Positions 1 through 10,410 of a DNA stretch of 64,000 nt are shown here, piece after piece (position 1 is the stretch's first letter; every line of letters starts with the position of its first letter). A program made the translations under genes and the position numbers. The DNA is from Talinum fruticosum (lineage: Eukaryota; Streptophyta; Magnoliopsida; Caryophyllales; Talinaceae). Where the stretch lies: positions 5,752,501-5,816,500 of the forward strand of contig JAITYX010000003.1 of assembly GCA_021018815.1 (NCBI GenBank), read 5' to 3'. Below the pieces are notes generated by a model that saw only the letters and a list, made by a program, of their open reading frames with translations, did no database searches and was not told the DNA's origin.

Positions 1-1143
1 CGCGATGAGAACCTTCTTCTCACAGTATTCTAGCATGGAGAACCCCAACTTCAAGCACCTCAAAGCTCTTTACGACATTGTAGAGGGCTACGAAGTAGAC
101 CTCTTTCCCGTTATATTCCAAGCAGATGGCAGCTGTGCTCGCTCAGATCCGAATAAGAAGACCACCCCACTTCCTTTCGGGGCTCTTCTTACCATCGTCT
201 TCAAATAGTTCAAAGTTCCTCTTCCCTCGGATCCTAACGCGGTTTCGAGGCTACCATTGTTGTTGGCAAAAAGGAACTCCTTAGGTATGGATACTAGGAG
301 ACCCAACCGGGTGTTTGGGTCCATAGCTCGAACCGAGGCCACCTTCTCCGCCTTAGACTCGGACTCAATCCCCTCTTCCTCTACCTCCTCCACCCGGTGG
401 TGCCTCCACTCCAGGTGTTTCTCAAATTCTTTCTTCCGCCTTGTCCTCCAATATCATGGACAAGCTTTCCTCGGTGTCCACCGAGTTCAAGGACACCCTC
501 CGGTCATTCAAGAGTGTCCTTTAGTCTATGACCATTAACCGAAAACCGCCCAATCCTAAATCCGAGAGCAGCAAGATGTGCTTCTCGAGATGAAGGCCCT
601 GGTTAAGGAGTAGAGGGAGCCGATCGACCTCTTTCAGGAGAGGCGATCTAAGGCGGCTCGAGATCCGGTCGACTCGGACACTTCGAAGAATTCTCGAGTC
701 CGGCAAAATCCTCATCGAAAGGGGAGAAGAAGAAGAAGAAGAAGAAGAAGAAGAAGAAAAGCGTATGGCTAAGACAGCTCCATCCGAGGAAAGGGAGAAG
801 GAAGAAGAACAAGCAGCAGAAGCAGCAACGAGAGGGCCCAAGTGCTCCGTAACCTCAACCTAAAATAATCTGCTCGGATAGTAGTCCGGGTGGGTTAGAA
901 GACCTTGCCGACCAAGGTCGGTTAGCAGCCGGTTAGCTCTGAGCACACCCCTCCATCAGTCGAATTCCAAGAGGATGAGCCTCTAGACGACCTAGTTCTA
1001 GGTCGCCCACTCGGAGCCGAGCCCATTCCGGAGATCCCGTGCTGCCTCCGCCTAGCTCGTCAACATCTTCCAGATCTTATCGGCGAAGGCGCACCGCTCG
1101 TCAACCAACCTTGACTCGGACTACTCCATCTCCTCCATCTTAA
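1..1143 (+). pseudogene. P1 third ORF (ORF3), C-terminal part, broken
   Basis: The first 200 bases match the middle of ORF3 in the other copies (an RTFFS block, then LKALYDI and EGYEVDLFP). A TAG at 206-208 ends that frame, and a frameshift near 250 moves the following VPLPSDPN-type stretch out of frame. Next come a proline/serine-rich part (about 360-420), a predicted coiled coil (about 585-660, with in-frame stops) and a Glu/Lys/Arg-rich tail. The TAA at 1141-1143 matches the ORF3 end in P5. The function is unknown. The position after pol is that of the envelope-like gene of Sireviruses; the link is by position and by the coiled-coil/proline-rich make-up, not by proven homology. Confidence 0.75.
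724..757 (+). repeat. (GAA)n tract inside P1 ORF3
   Basis: About eleven GAA/AGA units encode the acidic/basic tail of ORF3. The same place in P5 (51968-51990) is shorter and impure, so this is a local expansion in P1. Confidence 0.9.
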
Positions 1144-1708
1144 TTTTTTTTCGCTTAATTTTTTTCATCCAAACATCAAATCTGTATCTACTTGATACAT
1201 TCTTCCTCTTTTGTTTTTGCTGAAAGGCAAGCGGGAGATTAGTTAGAAAAATTTGTTGTCTTGTTTAGGGGAGTTTCTCTCACCCTCTTTTGTGTAAACT
1301 CGTTAGTTTAAATTTCAATGAAATTTCATTAATAATCCTGCTATCCGCCTTCCGAGTTGCACATATCTCTCGAGTTTACTACTTAATGTAATTTTTTTCA
1401 AAGTTTATTATTTCGAGTTTCAATGTCTTGCTCGGTATTTTGTTTCCTCTCTGCTATGATTCGACCACTTTGTTTATCATTGCTCTAATACTAAGTTATT
1501 CTTTTCTCGCTCAAATACTTTAGTTCTTTTTATGCAATCTCAGCTTATTTGCTCTTATAGAATATAAGTTTCATTCACTCGTATTTTCTCTACACAATTC
1601 CATCATGTTTTTCCGGCTTCTCCATTGAGAAAGGATGACAACCCAAATCTATATCACTAACAAAGTTTTTGTCTAAGTATGGAATGCCTTTCATCAAAAA
1701 GGGGAGAA
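1144..1708 (+). other. P1 3' UTR with polypurine tracts
   Basis: Non-coding and T-rich between the ORF3 stop and the LTR. It has two internal purine boxes, AGGCAAGCGGGAGA near 1228 and TTTAGGGGAGT near 1264. The priming tract AAAAAGGGGAGAA (1696-1708) abuts the LTR. Repeated polypurine boxes before the 3' LTR are a known Sirevirus trait. Confidence 0.8.
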
Positions 1709-3164
1709 TGATGACTCGGACCTGTCATATACATCATTCGAGTTCCATCAAAGAACCAGGTATAGGACTTCATCTCTTATAAGGTTTTGATTAAAAGTCA
1801 TTCTATCTGTTTTATAAGCTTTTCCGAGTGATATAGCATCTTTTTGAGTGTTACGTAAACTATCGCATATGTTCACTTTTGACTCGATCGACTCGAAATC
1901 ATATTCTTGTCTATCATTTCACACACGGTTCGAGTCACTCGGACAACACTCGGATATATTGCATGTTCAAACACTTGTTCTATTTTGCATAAACTCGAGT
2001 CCGACTTCATGATCTAAGTTTGATTGGATTATCGTATTAATTCATCTTTCTAAGTCAAGCATGCTTGGCACTCTAGATCAAGTCTTTCCACTCTAATGTT
2101 ATTTATCCGACTTGCTTTACTTCTAGATCGACTCCAAAACTGGAAATTATCTTCATTAAAATTATTATCTATGTATAATCTTGGACTAAAGTATTTTATA
2201 CTTTGAGAACCAAATTGATTTATTTTTGTTGGTTATTCAAACGACGCTATCATATTTTTGAATTACAAATGTAACCGGCTTCAAAATGTCAAATCACCAG
2301 CAGACAAGGCTTTTTCACCATCGACCAAGGCCCGGACACTCGTGTTAGGGTTGTCTGTTTCCAAACCGGAAATCCGCAACGCTAATCTCAAAGGTGGTTT
2401 CCACCCTACTTTGCAGTACACCACTAGTGGATTGGGACTTCCAAAGGAGTCAAGAGCCGTTACCCAACGTTCACACCTCAACGGATATTTTCCGAGTGAC
2501 TCGGAAAATCCATTGCAACGGTCACAAAGGACTTCCAGTCGAAGATAGTCACAATGGCTAATCTGCTTGGTTATCGATAAATAAAAGCCAACTCTCAAGA
2601 CTTGAAGATAGCTGAACCAATTGTCAACACACGCACTTAAGAAAAAGTCATTGTATTCATACTTAATCTTCCGCTTACAACTCCAACTCTATACTTAATA
2701 TCTTTCTCGAGTTGTAAGGTCTTGTAATTAGTTTACAAACACTCATTCTTACTTTCGAGTAAGGTCCCTTGACTGAGCTGTAAGGGTTAACTCAGCTCGC
2801 TTGTCCCTAACTCGTAAAGGTTACATCGGTTAGGAAGTACTAGATCGGATAAGGTAATTTCGAGTCTAGGAAAATCTTGTAAGGAATTGTCTAAGGGAGT
2901 AATTCTGGTTGGGTCTTTCTACCGTATTTTATGGATTCAAAATAGTGGTTTTGACTTGGTGCTTGGATTAGTACTGGTCGTGGTTTTCTCGCCCAGGAGG
3001 GTTTCCACCTAACTTTCCGAGTTAGTACTTTTCCGAGTCCAATCTAGACTCGGACTTTCCATAGAGTCATCTCTAGTTTTTTTCTTCCATTACTTGTTTA
3101 AATTTCCTCATCACCCTATTCATCCCCTCTGGCGTGACTTAGTCTCTCCAAGAGCAAACCTTCA
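1709..3164 (+). repeat. P1 3' LTR (1456 bp)
   Basis: Starts TGATGACTCGG directly after the polypurine tract and ends GAGCAAACCTTCA. U3 holds a 23 bp dyad (2487-2509, ATTTTCCGAG-TGA-CTCGGAAAAT), the least decayed copy of a motif shared by the LTRs. The TATA region reads GATAAATAAAAGCC at about 2577-2590; the family consensus is CTATAAATAGAAGCC. The end region carries the Sirevirus-like CCCTATTCATCCCCTCTGGCGTGAC. Confidence 0.92.
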
Positions 3165-3499
3165 CTATCCACTGCCGAAGTTGAGTACATTGTAGCTGAA
3201 GCTTGTGTGCTCGGATTCTGTGGATCAAGCGATACTTGAAGGATGTAGGCCTATCCTTCATATCTATCCCAATTAAGTGTGATAATCGAGTGCAATCACC
3301 ATTACCAAGAATCCGGTTGAGCACTAAAAAACAAAGCATATTGAGGTCGGTATCATTGTACGAGAGACCATTCTGAGAATGGTGATATTATACTTAAATC
3401 ATTCCTATGAAATTTCGGTTAACCGATATTTTCACTAAGCCACTCAGTGAGGATCGGTTTTGTTTTATTAGGAATGAGCTTGGCATGATTAATGCATGA
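3165..3499 (+). pseudogene. P2 pol, RNase H C-terminal fragment
   Basis: Starts in the copia RNase H motif STAEVEYIVAEAC. It goes on through the IKCDN-type block, a frame break near 3290 and the FTKPLSED-like block, to a TGA at 3497-3499 after NELGMINA. The same terminal residues close pol in M3 and P5. The start is an insertion boundary, not a translation start. Confidence 0.85.
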
Positions 3500-4051
3500 T
3501 TATGTGTTTTCTAAGTCAACTTTCTTTACATAATTATGTGTTATATGTTTTAATAACAAATGGATTAGTTGAGTGAGTGAAAACTAAGCTATGACTTATT
3601 CGGTCTCTAAGTGTTCGGAGTCACTCGAAACCATATTGTGTCGGACTCGGCTTTGAGCGGAATGGACATCAAACTTCCGGAATTATCTCTAGATAAATGG
3701 AGACTTTCGTAAATATTTTCGAAAAGTCTTTCTTCTGTCTCTCTCTGTCGTGCGTTTCAATAAGAGAAAACTAGCCGTTAGAAGAAAGATGCTTGAATTC
3801 TAACCTTTGAAGAACGTAACGTCACACCTATATGAGATCGAAGTTAGAGCTTCAGTGTTAGACCGAAGGACAAATGTCATTTCTTTTCGCTATAAATAGC
3901 ATCCCTTTACCTTCATTTCTTTACTTTACTCACTCGCCTTCTTACTCTTTAAGAATTCTTACTCTCTCTCTCGAATTCTAAGCGATCTCGCTCTCTCTCT
4001 CTCTCTTTTCTCTTTCTCTCGTGCCCTCTCTTCTTCTAGAAAAATCTCACG
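3500..4051 (+). other. P2 pol-ORF3 spacer
   Basis: Non-coding, 552 bp. It holds a block shared with P5 (ATGGACATCAAACTTC near 3669), a short CT run near 3735-3748, a perfect match on the minus strand to the MSA/MYB3R consensus (3772-3782), and the TATA box at 3890. A CT-rich stretch (about 3960-4020) follows just before the ORF3 ATG. Confidence 0.75.
3890..3900 (+). promoter_or_regulatory. TATA box of the putative ORF3 promoter, P2
   Basis: CTATAAATAGC lies about 150 bp upstream of the ORF3 ATG (4052). It is followed by the CCTTCATTTC...TACTTTACTC stretch, also present downstream of the TATA in P5. All copies that keep this spacer have the same box. Promoter activity is inferred. Confidence 0.6.
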
Positions 4052-5595
4052 ATGCCTAAAAGAGGTTAAGCACCTGATTTGTTGGGGTTTGCTACCAAAA
4101 ATCCCCACACCAAAACTCTTCAAGAGGGTACCTCTAACCCTTCGAAAATCTTCGTCACCCAACACATTACGTTGGATGACAAGTTCTTCCAAACCACATC
4201 GTTCTCGTGGTTAAAACACATTCAGGACACTAGAGTACAATTATTTGTGCTTTAGTGATTTCATCTATCCGGAACTCGTTGCCGAGTTCTATTCCAACAT
4301 GTCCCATTCCGAGGGAGTTATCACCTCCAAAGTCCAAGGGAAGGTTGTTCGTATTAACCTCCCTCTTCTTAAGAAACTTTTCAAAGTTTCTTCTCTCTTT
4401 CTCAACTGTAATCCTATTCCTTTCATGGAAGTCACGAGATGACTTTGAAAAATATGCCAAAGAGGTACACGAGTCACGAAAGAACTTCGTATGACTCAAA
4501 TGAGATTACGAGCAAGGCCACTCTATTTCATTCCGATGAGAACGATCTTTTCTCATCATTCTAGCAAGGAGAATCCTAAGTCCAAGATTGTCAAAGCCTT
4601 ATTTGACATTCTATAGGGCTACGATGTAAACCTCTTTTCATTCATTATTGAGCGAGATGGCCTCCGTGCCGGCTCGATCCAAAAATCCGCTCCTTTTCCC
4701 TTTAGAGCTCTCTTGACGTTTGTTTTCAAATAGTTTAAGATTACCCTCCTCATATCCAAATGCTATTTCGAGGCTGCCATTGTGGTTGGCGTAAGGGAGC
4801 TTCGGGTTACGGATACCGGAATGTGAAGCCCGGTGTCCGGGTCCATGGGTCCGAGTTGAAACCTCCCTCACCCCCTCCCACTCGGACTTAGACTCCTCTA
4901 CCACTCCCTCCTCCCTCTTCCGGTCCCTCTATTTCTCAACCACCTCCTACAGCCCCTGCCGCTATATTTACCATGTTGGTAGACGAAATCTCTTCTATGT
5001 CCGAAGAACTTCGAGACACTCTTCGCTCTTTCAAAACCTCGGATACCTCCGAGGAGTCCTCTACCCAGTCTCATATTCGGGCTCAAGGGCCGGTCTCATA
5101 TTCGGGCTCAAGGGCATCATCGCCGAGCAACGCAAGTTGCTCGGGACCTAAAACCTCGGATACCTCCGAGGAGTCCTCTACCCAGCGAAGTCCACCTCGG
5201 CTGAGGCGAAGAAGAAGAAGTTGCAGCTGAGCGGCTCGGCCTGAGGAGGAGAAGGAAGAGGAGAAAATAAAAAGAAGAAGCCGCACAACTTAAGGGCTAA
5301 GGTGCAACGACCCTTGAACTAGAATTGATTTCCTCGGATCTCGATCCGAGTGGGTCGAAGAAGTCGGGGATATTGGTCAATCCATAGCTGCTAAGTCACA
5401 AGCACCTCTCTTCATTGTTGTGTTCTAGGAGGATGAGCCTAAGGAAAATATGCCCTGGCTCGGACAATCGAGACGGAACAACTTCCAGACATCCCTATGC
5501 TGCCGCTACCATGATCATCTACCTCCTCTAAAGCATATCAATGTCAATGCACTGCCCGTACTTCCTCCTCCCGAGAGCAAGCCCCCACTCGTTAG
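4052..5595 (+). pseudogene. P2 ORF3, near full length, broken
   Basis: The ATG is chosen because the MPKRG start is shared by M2, M3 and E6. A stop occurs at codon 6, and frameshifts follow near 4240 and 4440. Domains in order: a TLDDKFF block, an IYPELVAEFYSNM block, a KVQGKVVRINLPLLKKLFKV block, NPIPFMEV, then a LKALFDI-type block. These are followed by a proline-rich stretch, an internal duplication and an acidic tail. The EFY-VxGK-VRIN layout resembles the plant domain annotated as putative plant transposon protein (Transposase_32). I could not run a profile search, so this is a suggestion only. The end is approximate. Confidence 0.7.
5033..5185 (+). repeat. In-frame 36 bp duplication in P2 ORF3
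   Basis: A 36 bp unit beginning AAAACCTCGGATACCTCC occurs at 5033-5068 and 5150-5185, an offset of 117 bp (39 codons). Between the copies, a 23 bp unit beginning GTCTCATATTCGGGC is also doubled (5068-5090 and 5093-5115). No other copy here shows this arrangement. Confidence 0.9.
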
Positions 5596-6027
5596 TCTAT
5601 TTTCCCTTTTTTTATCCGACATCAATTGCACTCACTTGATATTTTCTTCTCTCCTTTTTGATGAAATGCTAGAGGAGAAATATAGAAAACTTGATGTTGT
5701 GTTTAGAGGAGCTCAGCCTCTCTTTCTTTGAGGGATGAATGAATGAATATTTTTTCGAACATACTTATTTCGAGTTACATGTTTCGAGTTAGATATTTCT
5801 TCTTAGTTTTTAGCTCGATATAATTTGTTCATTTCTTCGCTCCGATTTATTTTCCGCGTAATCGTTATGAGTAATGATATGATCTGCAATACATTTTCTA
5901 AGTATGGAGTTTCTCTCATCCATCACTCCTCACCCCGATATGTTCCGCATAGTGAAAATGAAAACTCATGTTTTACACTAACAAGTTTCTATCTAAGTGT
6001 GGAATGCCTTTCATCAAAAGGGGAGAT
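5596..6027 (+). other. P2 3' UTR and polypurine tract
   Basis: Non-coding. The priming tract AAAAGGGGAGAT (6016-6027) abuts the LTR, preceded by the family string GGAATGCCTTTCATC. Confidence 0.8.
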
Positions 6028-7498
6028 TAAAGACTCGGTTTCTAAGTCTAAGTCATTCCGAGTATTACATAAAGAACTCAAGTATAAATCTCACCTCTCC
6101 TAAGATTTGATTTCAAGTCATTCCGAGCGTTATAGAAACTCTTATATAAGTTGCCATTCGTTTATGACTCTCTCAAAAGCACCTTATCGCATATCTTCTA
6201 CACCGATGTTTATGACTCACCCGGACATCACTCGGAACTATCACATGCTCAAACAATTTCTCTAACACTCTTATTCTGAGTACTGACTGCATATTTCAAT
6301 GCAAAAGAAATTACTGTGTTAATTCCTTATTCTAATGCAGTTTATTTCTTTGAGAATTATTTGACAAGATCAAGTTGTTATACTTTGATGTTCTATTCTT
6401 CTAACTTGATCATCCTTAGGATTGACTCATATGGAATTTGAGTTTATTGAATATTAGACTCAGAAAATTCCAGTTTTCTAGGCTAAAGATAATTAAGCAT
6501 TTAATTATCGTAATTTAATTATTCTCTGTGCCTAATCTTAGACCAAAGTATTTTATACTTTGTGAACCAATGTAGTCTACTTTTGTGGGTTATTCAAACG
6601 AGACTAACTTATTTTTGAAATACAAAAGTAACCAGCTTCAGTCTGTCAATCACCTGAGCAGACAGGTTTTATCTACTTCGAACATGGCTCGGACACCGTA
6701 TCAAGGTTGTTTGTTTCCAAAACTAGAAAAATCCAACTCTAGGCTTAGCGGTTGTTTCCACCACAACTTTCAGTCACCACCAAGTGATTGGACCACCTTT
6801 TGGAGCCAAGAGCCGTTGCACAACTTTCACACCCTAACCGATCTTTTTCGGGTTACTTAGAAGAGCCATTACAATGACTAGTGAAGACTTCTGTTCGAGC
6901 CAAGACTTAACAGCCACTCTGCCTGGTTCGATATAAATAGAAGCCGCTTTGCCAGACTTGAAGGTTGCCGGAATTATTGTAAAAATCTATTATTGGATTC
7001 ATTCTTATTTAATCTTCTACTTACAACTCCAATACTGCTTTTCATATGTTATGAGTTGTAAAGAAAGTCTTGTAATTACTCACATTCTTTTCTTACTTTC
7101 TAAGTAAGGTCCCTTGATTGAGCTACAAGGGTTAACTCAGCTCGATTGTCCCTAATTGTAAAGGTTACCTTAATTAGGAAGTACTAAATTAGATAAGGTG
7201 ACTTCGAGTCTAGGAAAATATTATAAGGAATTGTTTAAGGGAGCAATTCGGTAGAGTCGATCCTTGTATTTTGTAGATTCGAAATAGTGGATTTGACTTG
7301 GTGCTTGGATTAGCATTGTCCGTGGTTTTCTACCTCGGGAGGGTTTCGACGTAATTCTTTATTTTCACTTTTCCGAGTACAATCTAGACTCATAATCTGC
7401 TATTTAGCTGATCTGTTGCAAAAATCATTTAATTTTCTCCATAATCCTATTCACCCCACCCTCTAGGGTGACTTAGACTCTCTACAAGCAAACCTTTA
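6028..7498 (+). repeat. P2 3' LTR (1471 bp)
   Basis: Begins TAAAGACTCGG (first bases decayed from TGAAG) and ends CAAGCAAACCTTTA. TATA box ATATAAATAGAAGCC at about 6931. U3 dyad eroded (TTTTTCGGGTTACTTAGAAG near 6844). The end region has TATTCACCCCACCCTCTAGGGTGAC. Confidence 0.9.
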
Positions 7499-8822
7499 AT
7501 TTCATCCGTGGGAAAAACAACCAAAATCAAGAGGAAGCAAACAACGGAGGCTGAATCAATGCCACGAGCAAGGAAACAGGACTAGGAGCATTATTTGCTC
7601 AGCCACCCCAAAGTCATGAACGACACCCATAAGAATTTCCACCAATTCGACTCGAAACGAACTTCGACTATTATCCCTCGGACCAAGCCATCTGGTAAAG
7701 GTAACATCAAATCTTGTTTAATCACGAGATCCTTCCCGTCCAACCAATAGATCTTGAGTTATTAAAAAATTCTAGTATTTTTTAGTGTGAAAAAATTGAT
7801 AATCATGAATCTTTTAAGTCTGTTCCCTGAATGAACCGACTTATCCTAGGCTAGTAAGACTTTTCTACGAAAATCCGAACTTTGTTGAATATGAGAGCAC
7901 GCCGGTGTACAAATCTATTGTGAGGATATCCAAATTACCATGAATTCCACCGTTCTCAATCACCTTATAGATTGCTCCTGCCTTTTCTTAAATCCCAACA
8001 ATGAGCCCTTCTTCGATGTCTCCACGAATTCTACTAAAAAACCTCCAAATTCCTCCTACCCATGAAGAGGAATTATTCCTACACAGCTCCGACCATAGAA
8101 GCTAGAATTCTCTATTTCATTCTTATCCGCACCGTCTACCCCCATAAGAAGGCTAGAGGGAATCCAAAGAACAATCTCCTAAAGATCATCTATGACATCC
8201 TTGAGTGATTTGACGTAGACTTTGCTTCGTGATGCTTAAACATATGATATGTGTTGCATTTGACTCTCCTAATTAGCCCATCTTATTTGCAAACCTTCTA
8301 ACCCAAGTCTTCACGTATTTCAAGCTTTCTCTATATAATGAGGAATTTGAGCCCGAGCGTCATCGGATTATCAATAAGAGTGTTTTAGAAGGACTGCGAT
8401 ATGGTCGGACCAATTCAGGTAAGTGGATCCATTCAACTCATCTCCCTCAAACTCTTACTCCTCCTTATGCTACCTTTCCACCCTCAAATTCTTCCAACCC
8501 TAGGGTTTTATAAGAGGAACTTGAATTTCTCAAGAAGTTGGTAACTTTTTTGAGACCGGAGATGAGTTGATGAACAACGCGTGCATGCTTTGAGCAAGGA
8601 GGTGTCCAAGCTAATTGAGGTGAATGAGAGTCGACCCATCAAGTCTCAAGGTTGTAGGACTTGAATAATATGATTCTGCTGAAGTTTCAATGCTTTGAAC
8701 ATGAGGAGAAGCAAATAAAGGCCATGAATTTTCAAGAGCAGCTGAAGGAGACTCAAAAGGGTGAATTAAGCTCTCAGCCTACCCTTCAAGAAGAACAAGT
8801 TGATCCCTCTCCCACCTTTTAA
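7499..8822 (+). pseudogene. P3 divergent homologue of ORF3
   Basis: Heavily broken. At 8098-8226 the frame reads EARILYFILIRTVYP, then GNPKNNLLKIIYDILE, a stop and FDVDFA. This is collinear with the KARLLCFLLMRTFF, SKILKALFDILEGY and DVNLFP blocks of the main family. Upstream, LFYENPNFVEYESTPV followed by VYKSIVRIS (about 7860-7945) corresponds to the EFY...VRI block. Downstream, a Gln/Glu/Lys-rich stretch (about 8520-8780) has the look of the C-terminal coiled coil. It ends at TAA 8820-8822. The start is an insertion boundary. Confidence 0.65.
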
Positions 8823-9364
8823 TTTCAAACAATGTCAATTTGGTTTGGTTTTTCTAAAAATATTTGACTCCTCATTTTGTGAGCCCCTGTTTTTGCTTAA
8901 AGGCAAGGGGAGAAGTAATTTAGTTTGGTTTGTATTTGGTTGGTTATCCTTCGTTGCTATAGTTTTTATTTTCTCGCTTTGATGCTTAAAATTGGCTATT
9001 TGATGACAATCATCTTTACGAGTTAGATTGGAATATGTCTTATTTGAATGCCAAAATTTTCTTAAGTATGATTCTCCTAATTATCATGATTACTTGTTTA
9101 TTGACTCGCTTTATAATTTTCATTTTCTACATTGTTGCTTAAAACCGACTATTTGATGACAATTATCTCAATGAATCAGATTGGAATCTAACTTATTTGA
9201 ATGCAAAAATTTTCTTACGTATGATTCTCCTAATTATCATGTTTACTTGTTTATGGACTGCTTTACTAGTATCATGTTTAGGAGGAGTTAATATCATTTT
9301 TAGGGGAGTTCGACCTACTTATTAGTTACTCGTTGCTTATGCCTTTCTTAAAAAAAGTGGAGAC
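8823..9364 (+). other. P3 3' UTR with several purine boxes
   Basis: Non-coding. AAAGGCAAGGGGAGAAG lies near 8900 and two TTTAGGGGAGTT boxes lie near 9280 and 9300. The priming tract AAAAAAAGTGGAGAC ends just before the LTR at 9365. Confidence 0.7.
8981..9266 (+). repeat. Tandem duplication of about 132 bp in the P3 3' UTR
   Basis: Two similar units, about 8981-9113 and 9134-9266, with a period near 153 bp. Both contain CTATTTGATGACAAT, TTATTTGAATGC and ATGATTCTCCTAATTATCAT. Confidence 0.85.
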
Positions 9365-10410
9365 TGTTAATTAGACATCATATTTGACTCCTCGGATTTA
9401 TATGCACAGTTATCCTTGTATGGCCCTTTTAGATAAACTAAATTTTGATCTCAAGGCATGCATTAAATACTTAGTATTATTTAAGTTATCAACTAATTGA
9501 TCATATTATCTTAGCATTATTCTAACCGTTTTAAACTGAAATTCTATTTCCTTATTTACTCATTAATCATCCACATTATAAGGAGAGAAAATTGGCCAGC
9601 CGAAAATTTTGTATTTATTATGACAATATTTTAGCAAGATTATTTTCTGAAAATATTATTGTTTCCCCAAATTTTATGGTGTTATATTTTTGGAAGGAAA
9701 ATATCATATTATGCCACTTATAGTTACAAGTAGTAGAAGTTGGTAATTACAAGAAGTCTACAATAATTTAAGGTTTTGAAGGATGGATGAGTTTCATCGA
9801 TGGAGGTAATCTCGAAAGAAGCCCCAAAAGGACAGAATCACATTTGAAGAGTGAGTAAGATTTGCATAGAGATTTATTTACCAGGTCCGATCCTCGAAGA
9901 TCACCAACGGTAACATTACAACGGTCTTGAACATGAAGAGCACATTATAAATGTCCAAGCATAAAACCAGAAGAAGCAAGCAAGAGAACATACACTCAAT
10001 TTGATATTATATTCAATCTCTTGTAATCTCAAATATCAATCATATTTGTAGCAAAGAGTATTAAGACAAGACTGCTTTGTGACTTGTTGTAGCATTTAAT
10101 GAAGTATGCGGTAGGGCCTTTAGAGTCGAGTGTACTCAAGAGGTCGAGTAAGAGATTTTAGTAAATAGCTCTCACGACTACCAACTAATAAGAGAAGTAC
10201 AAGTTAATCCTAACAAAAGTGTCTTTAGGCGAGTTACTAACCTAGATATTTAGATCTGGGCAAGATCGTGAACAAACAAAATGTTGTCTCTTTTATTTTC
10301 TGTTTGCTTGTTTCATTTCATAAGTTGACATCACTCTAGAAAAAGAGTAGTCCAGCAACTTCAAATTCTTAAAATAACCTATTCACCCCTCTAAGGTATA
10401 TCTAACTCAT
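9365..10410 (+). repeat. P3 LTR (about 1.05 kb)
   Basis: Starts TGTTAATTAGACATC after a purine tract and ends near CACCCCTCTAAGGTATATCTAACTCA, the Sirevirus-like end string. A clean CA terminus is not visible, so the right end may be trimmed by a few bases. Confidence 0.65.

Larger units (their letters stand above)
1..3164 (+). mobile_element. P1: 3' part of a Sirevirus-type copia element
   Basis: Plus-strand element cut by the left window edge. It holds the C-terminal part of the third ORF, a long 3' UTR, a polypurine tract and a complete 3' LTR. The LTR end at 3164 is followed directly by RNase H coding sequence of P2, so P1 is an insertion into P2. Its gag, pol and 5' LTR should lie upstream of the window. 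The 5 bp after the LTR (CTATC, 3165-3169) are the expected target duplication, but the matching left copy is not visible. Confidence 0.85.
3165..7498 (+). mobile_element. P2: 3' part of a Sirevirus-type element, interrupted by P1
   Basis: Contains the RNase H end of pol, the pol-ORF3 spacer with a TATA box, a full-length but broken ORF3, the 3' UTR, a polypurine tract and the 3' LTR. The upstream half of pol must lie left of P1, outside the window. The LTR end at 7498 adjoins P3 internal sequence. Confidence 0.85.
7499..10410 (+). mobile_element. P3: 3' part of a divergent Sirevirus-like element
   Basis: Follows the LTR end of P2. It has the same layout as the main family (third ORF, 3' UTR with purine boxes, LTR) but a different LTR starting TGTTAATTAGACATC. 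The LTR is followed by gag sequence of P4, so P3 is inserted into P4 gag. The exact right end is uncertain by about 15 bp. Confidence 0.75.

Noticed and set aside
257..538. 93-codon plus-strand ORF at the left end as a host gene
   Set aside because: It is one frame of the frameshifted P1 ORF3, matching 51480-51760 in P5.
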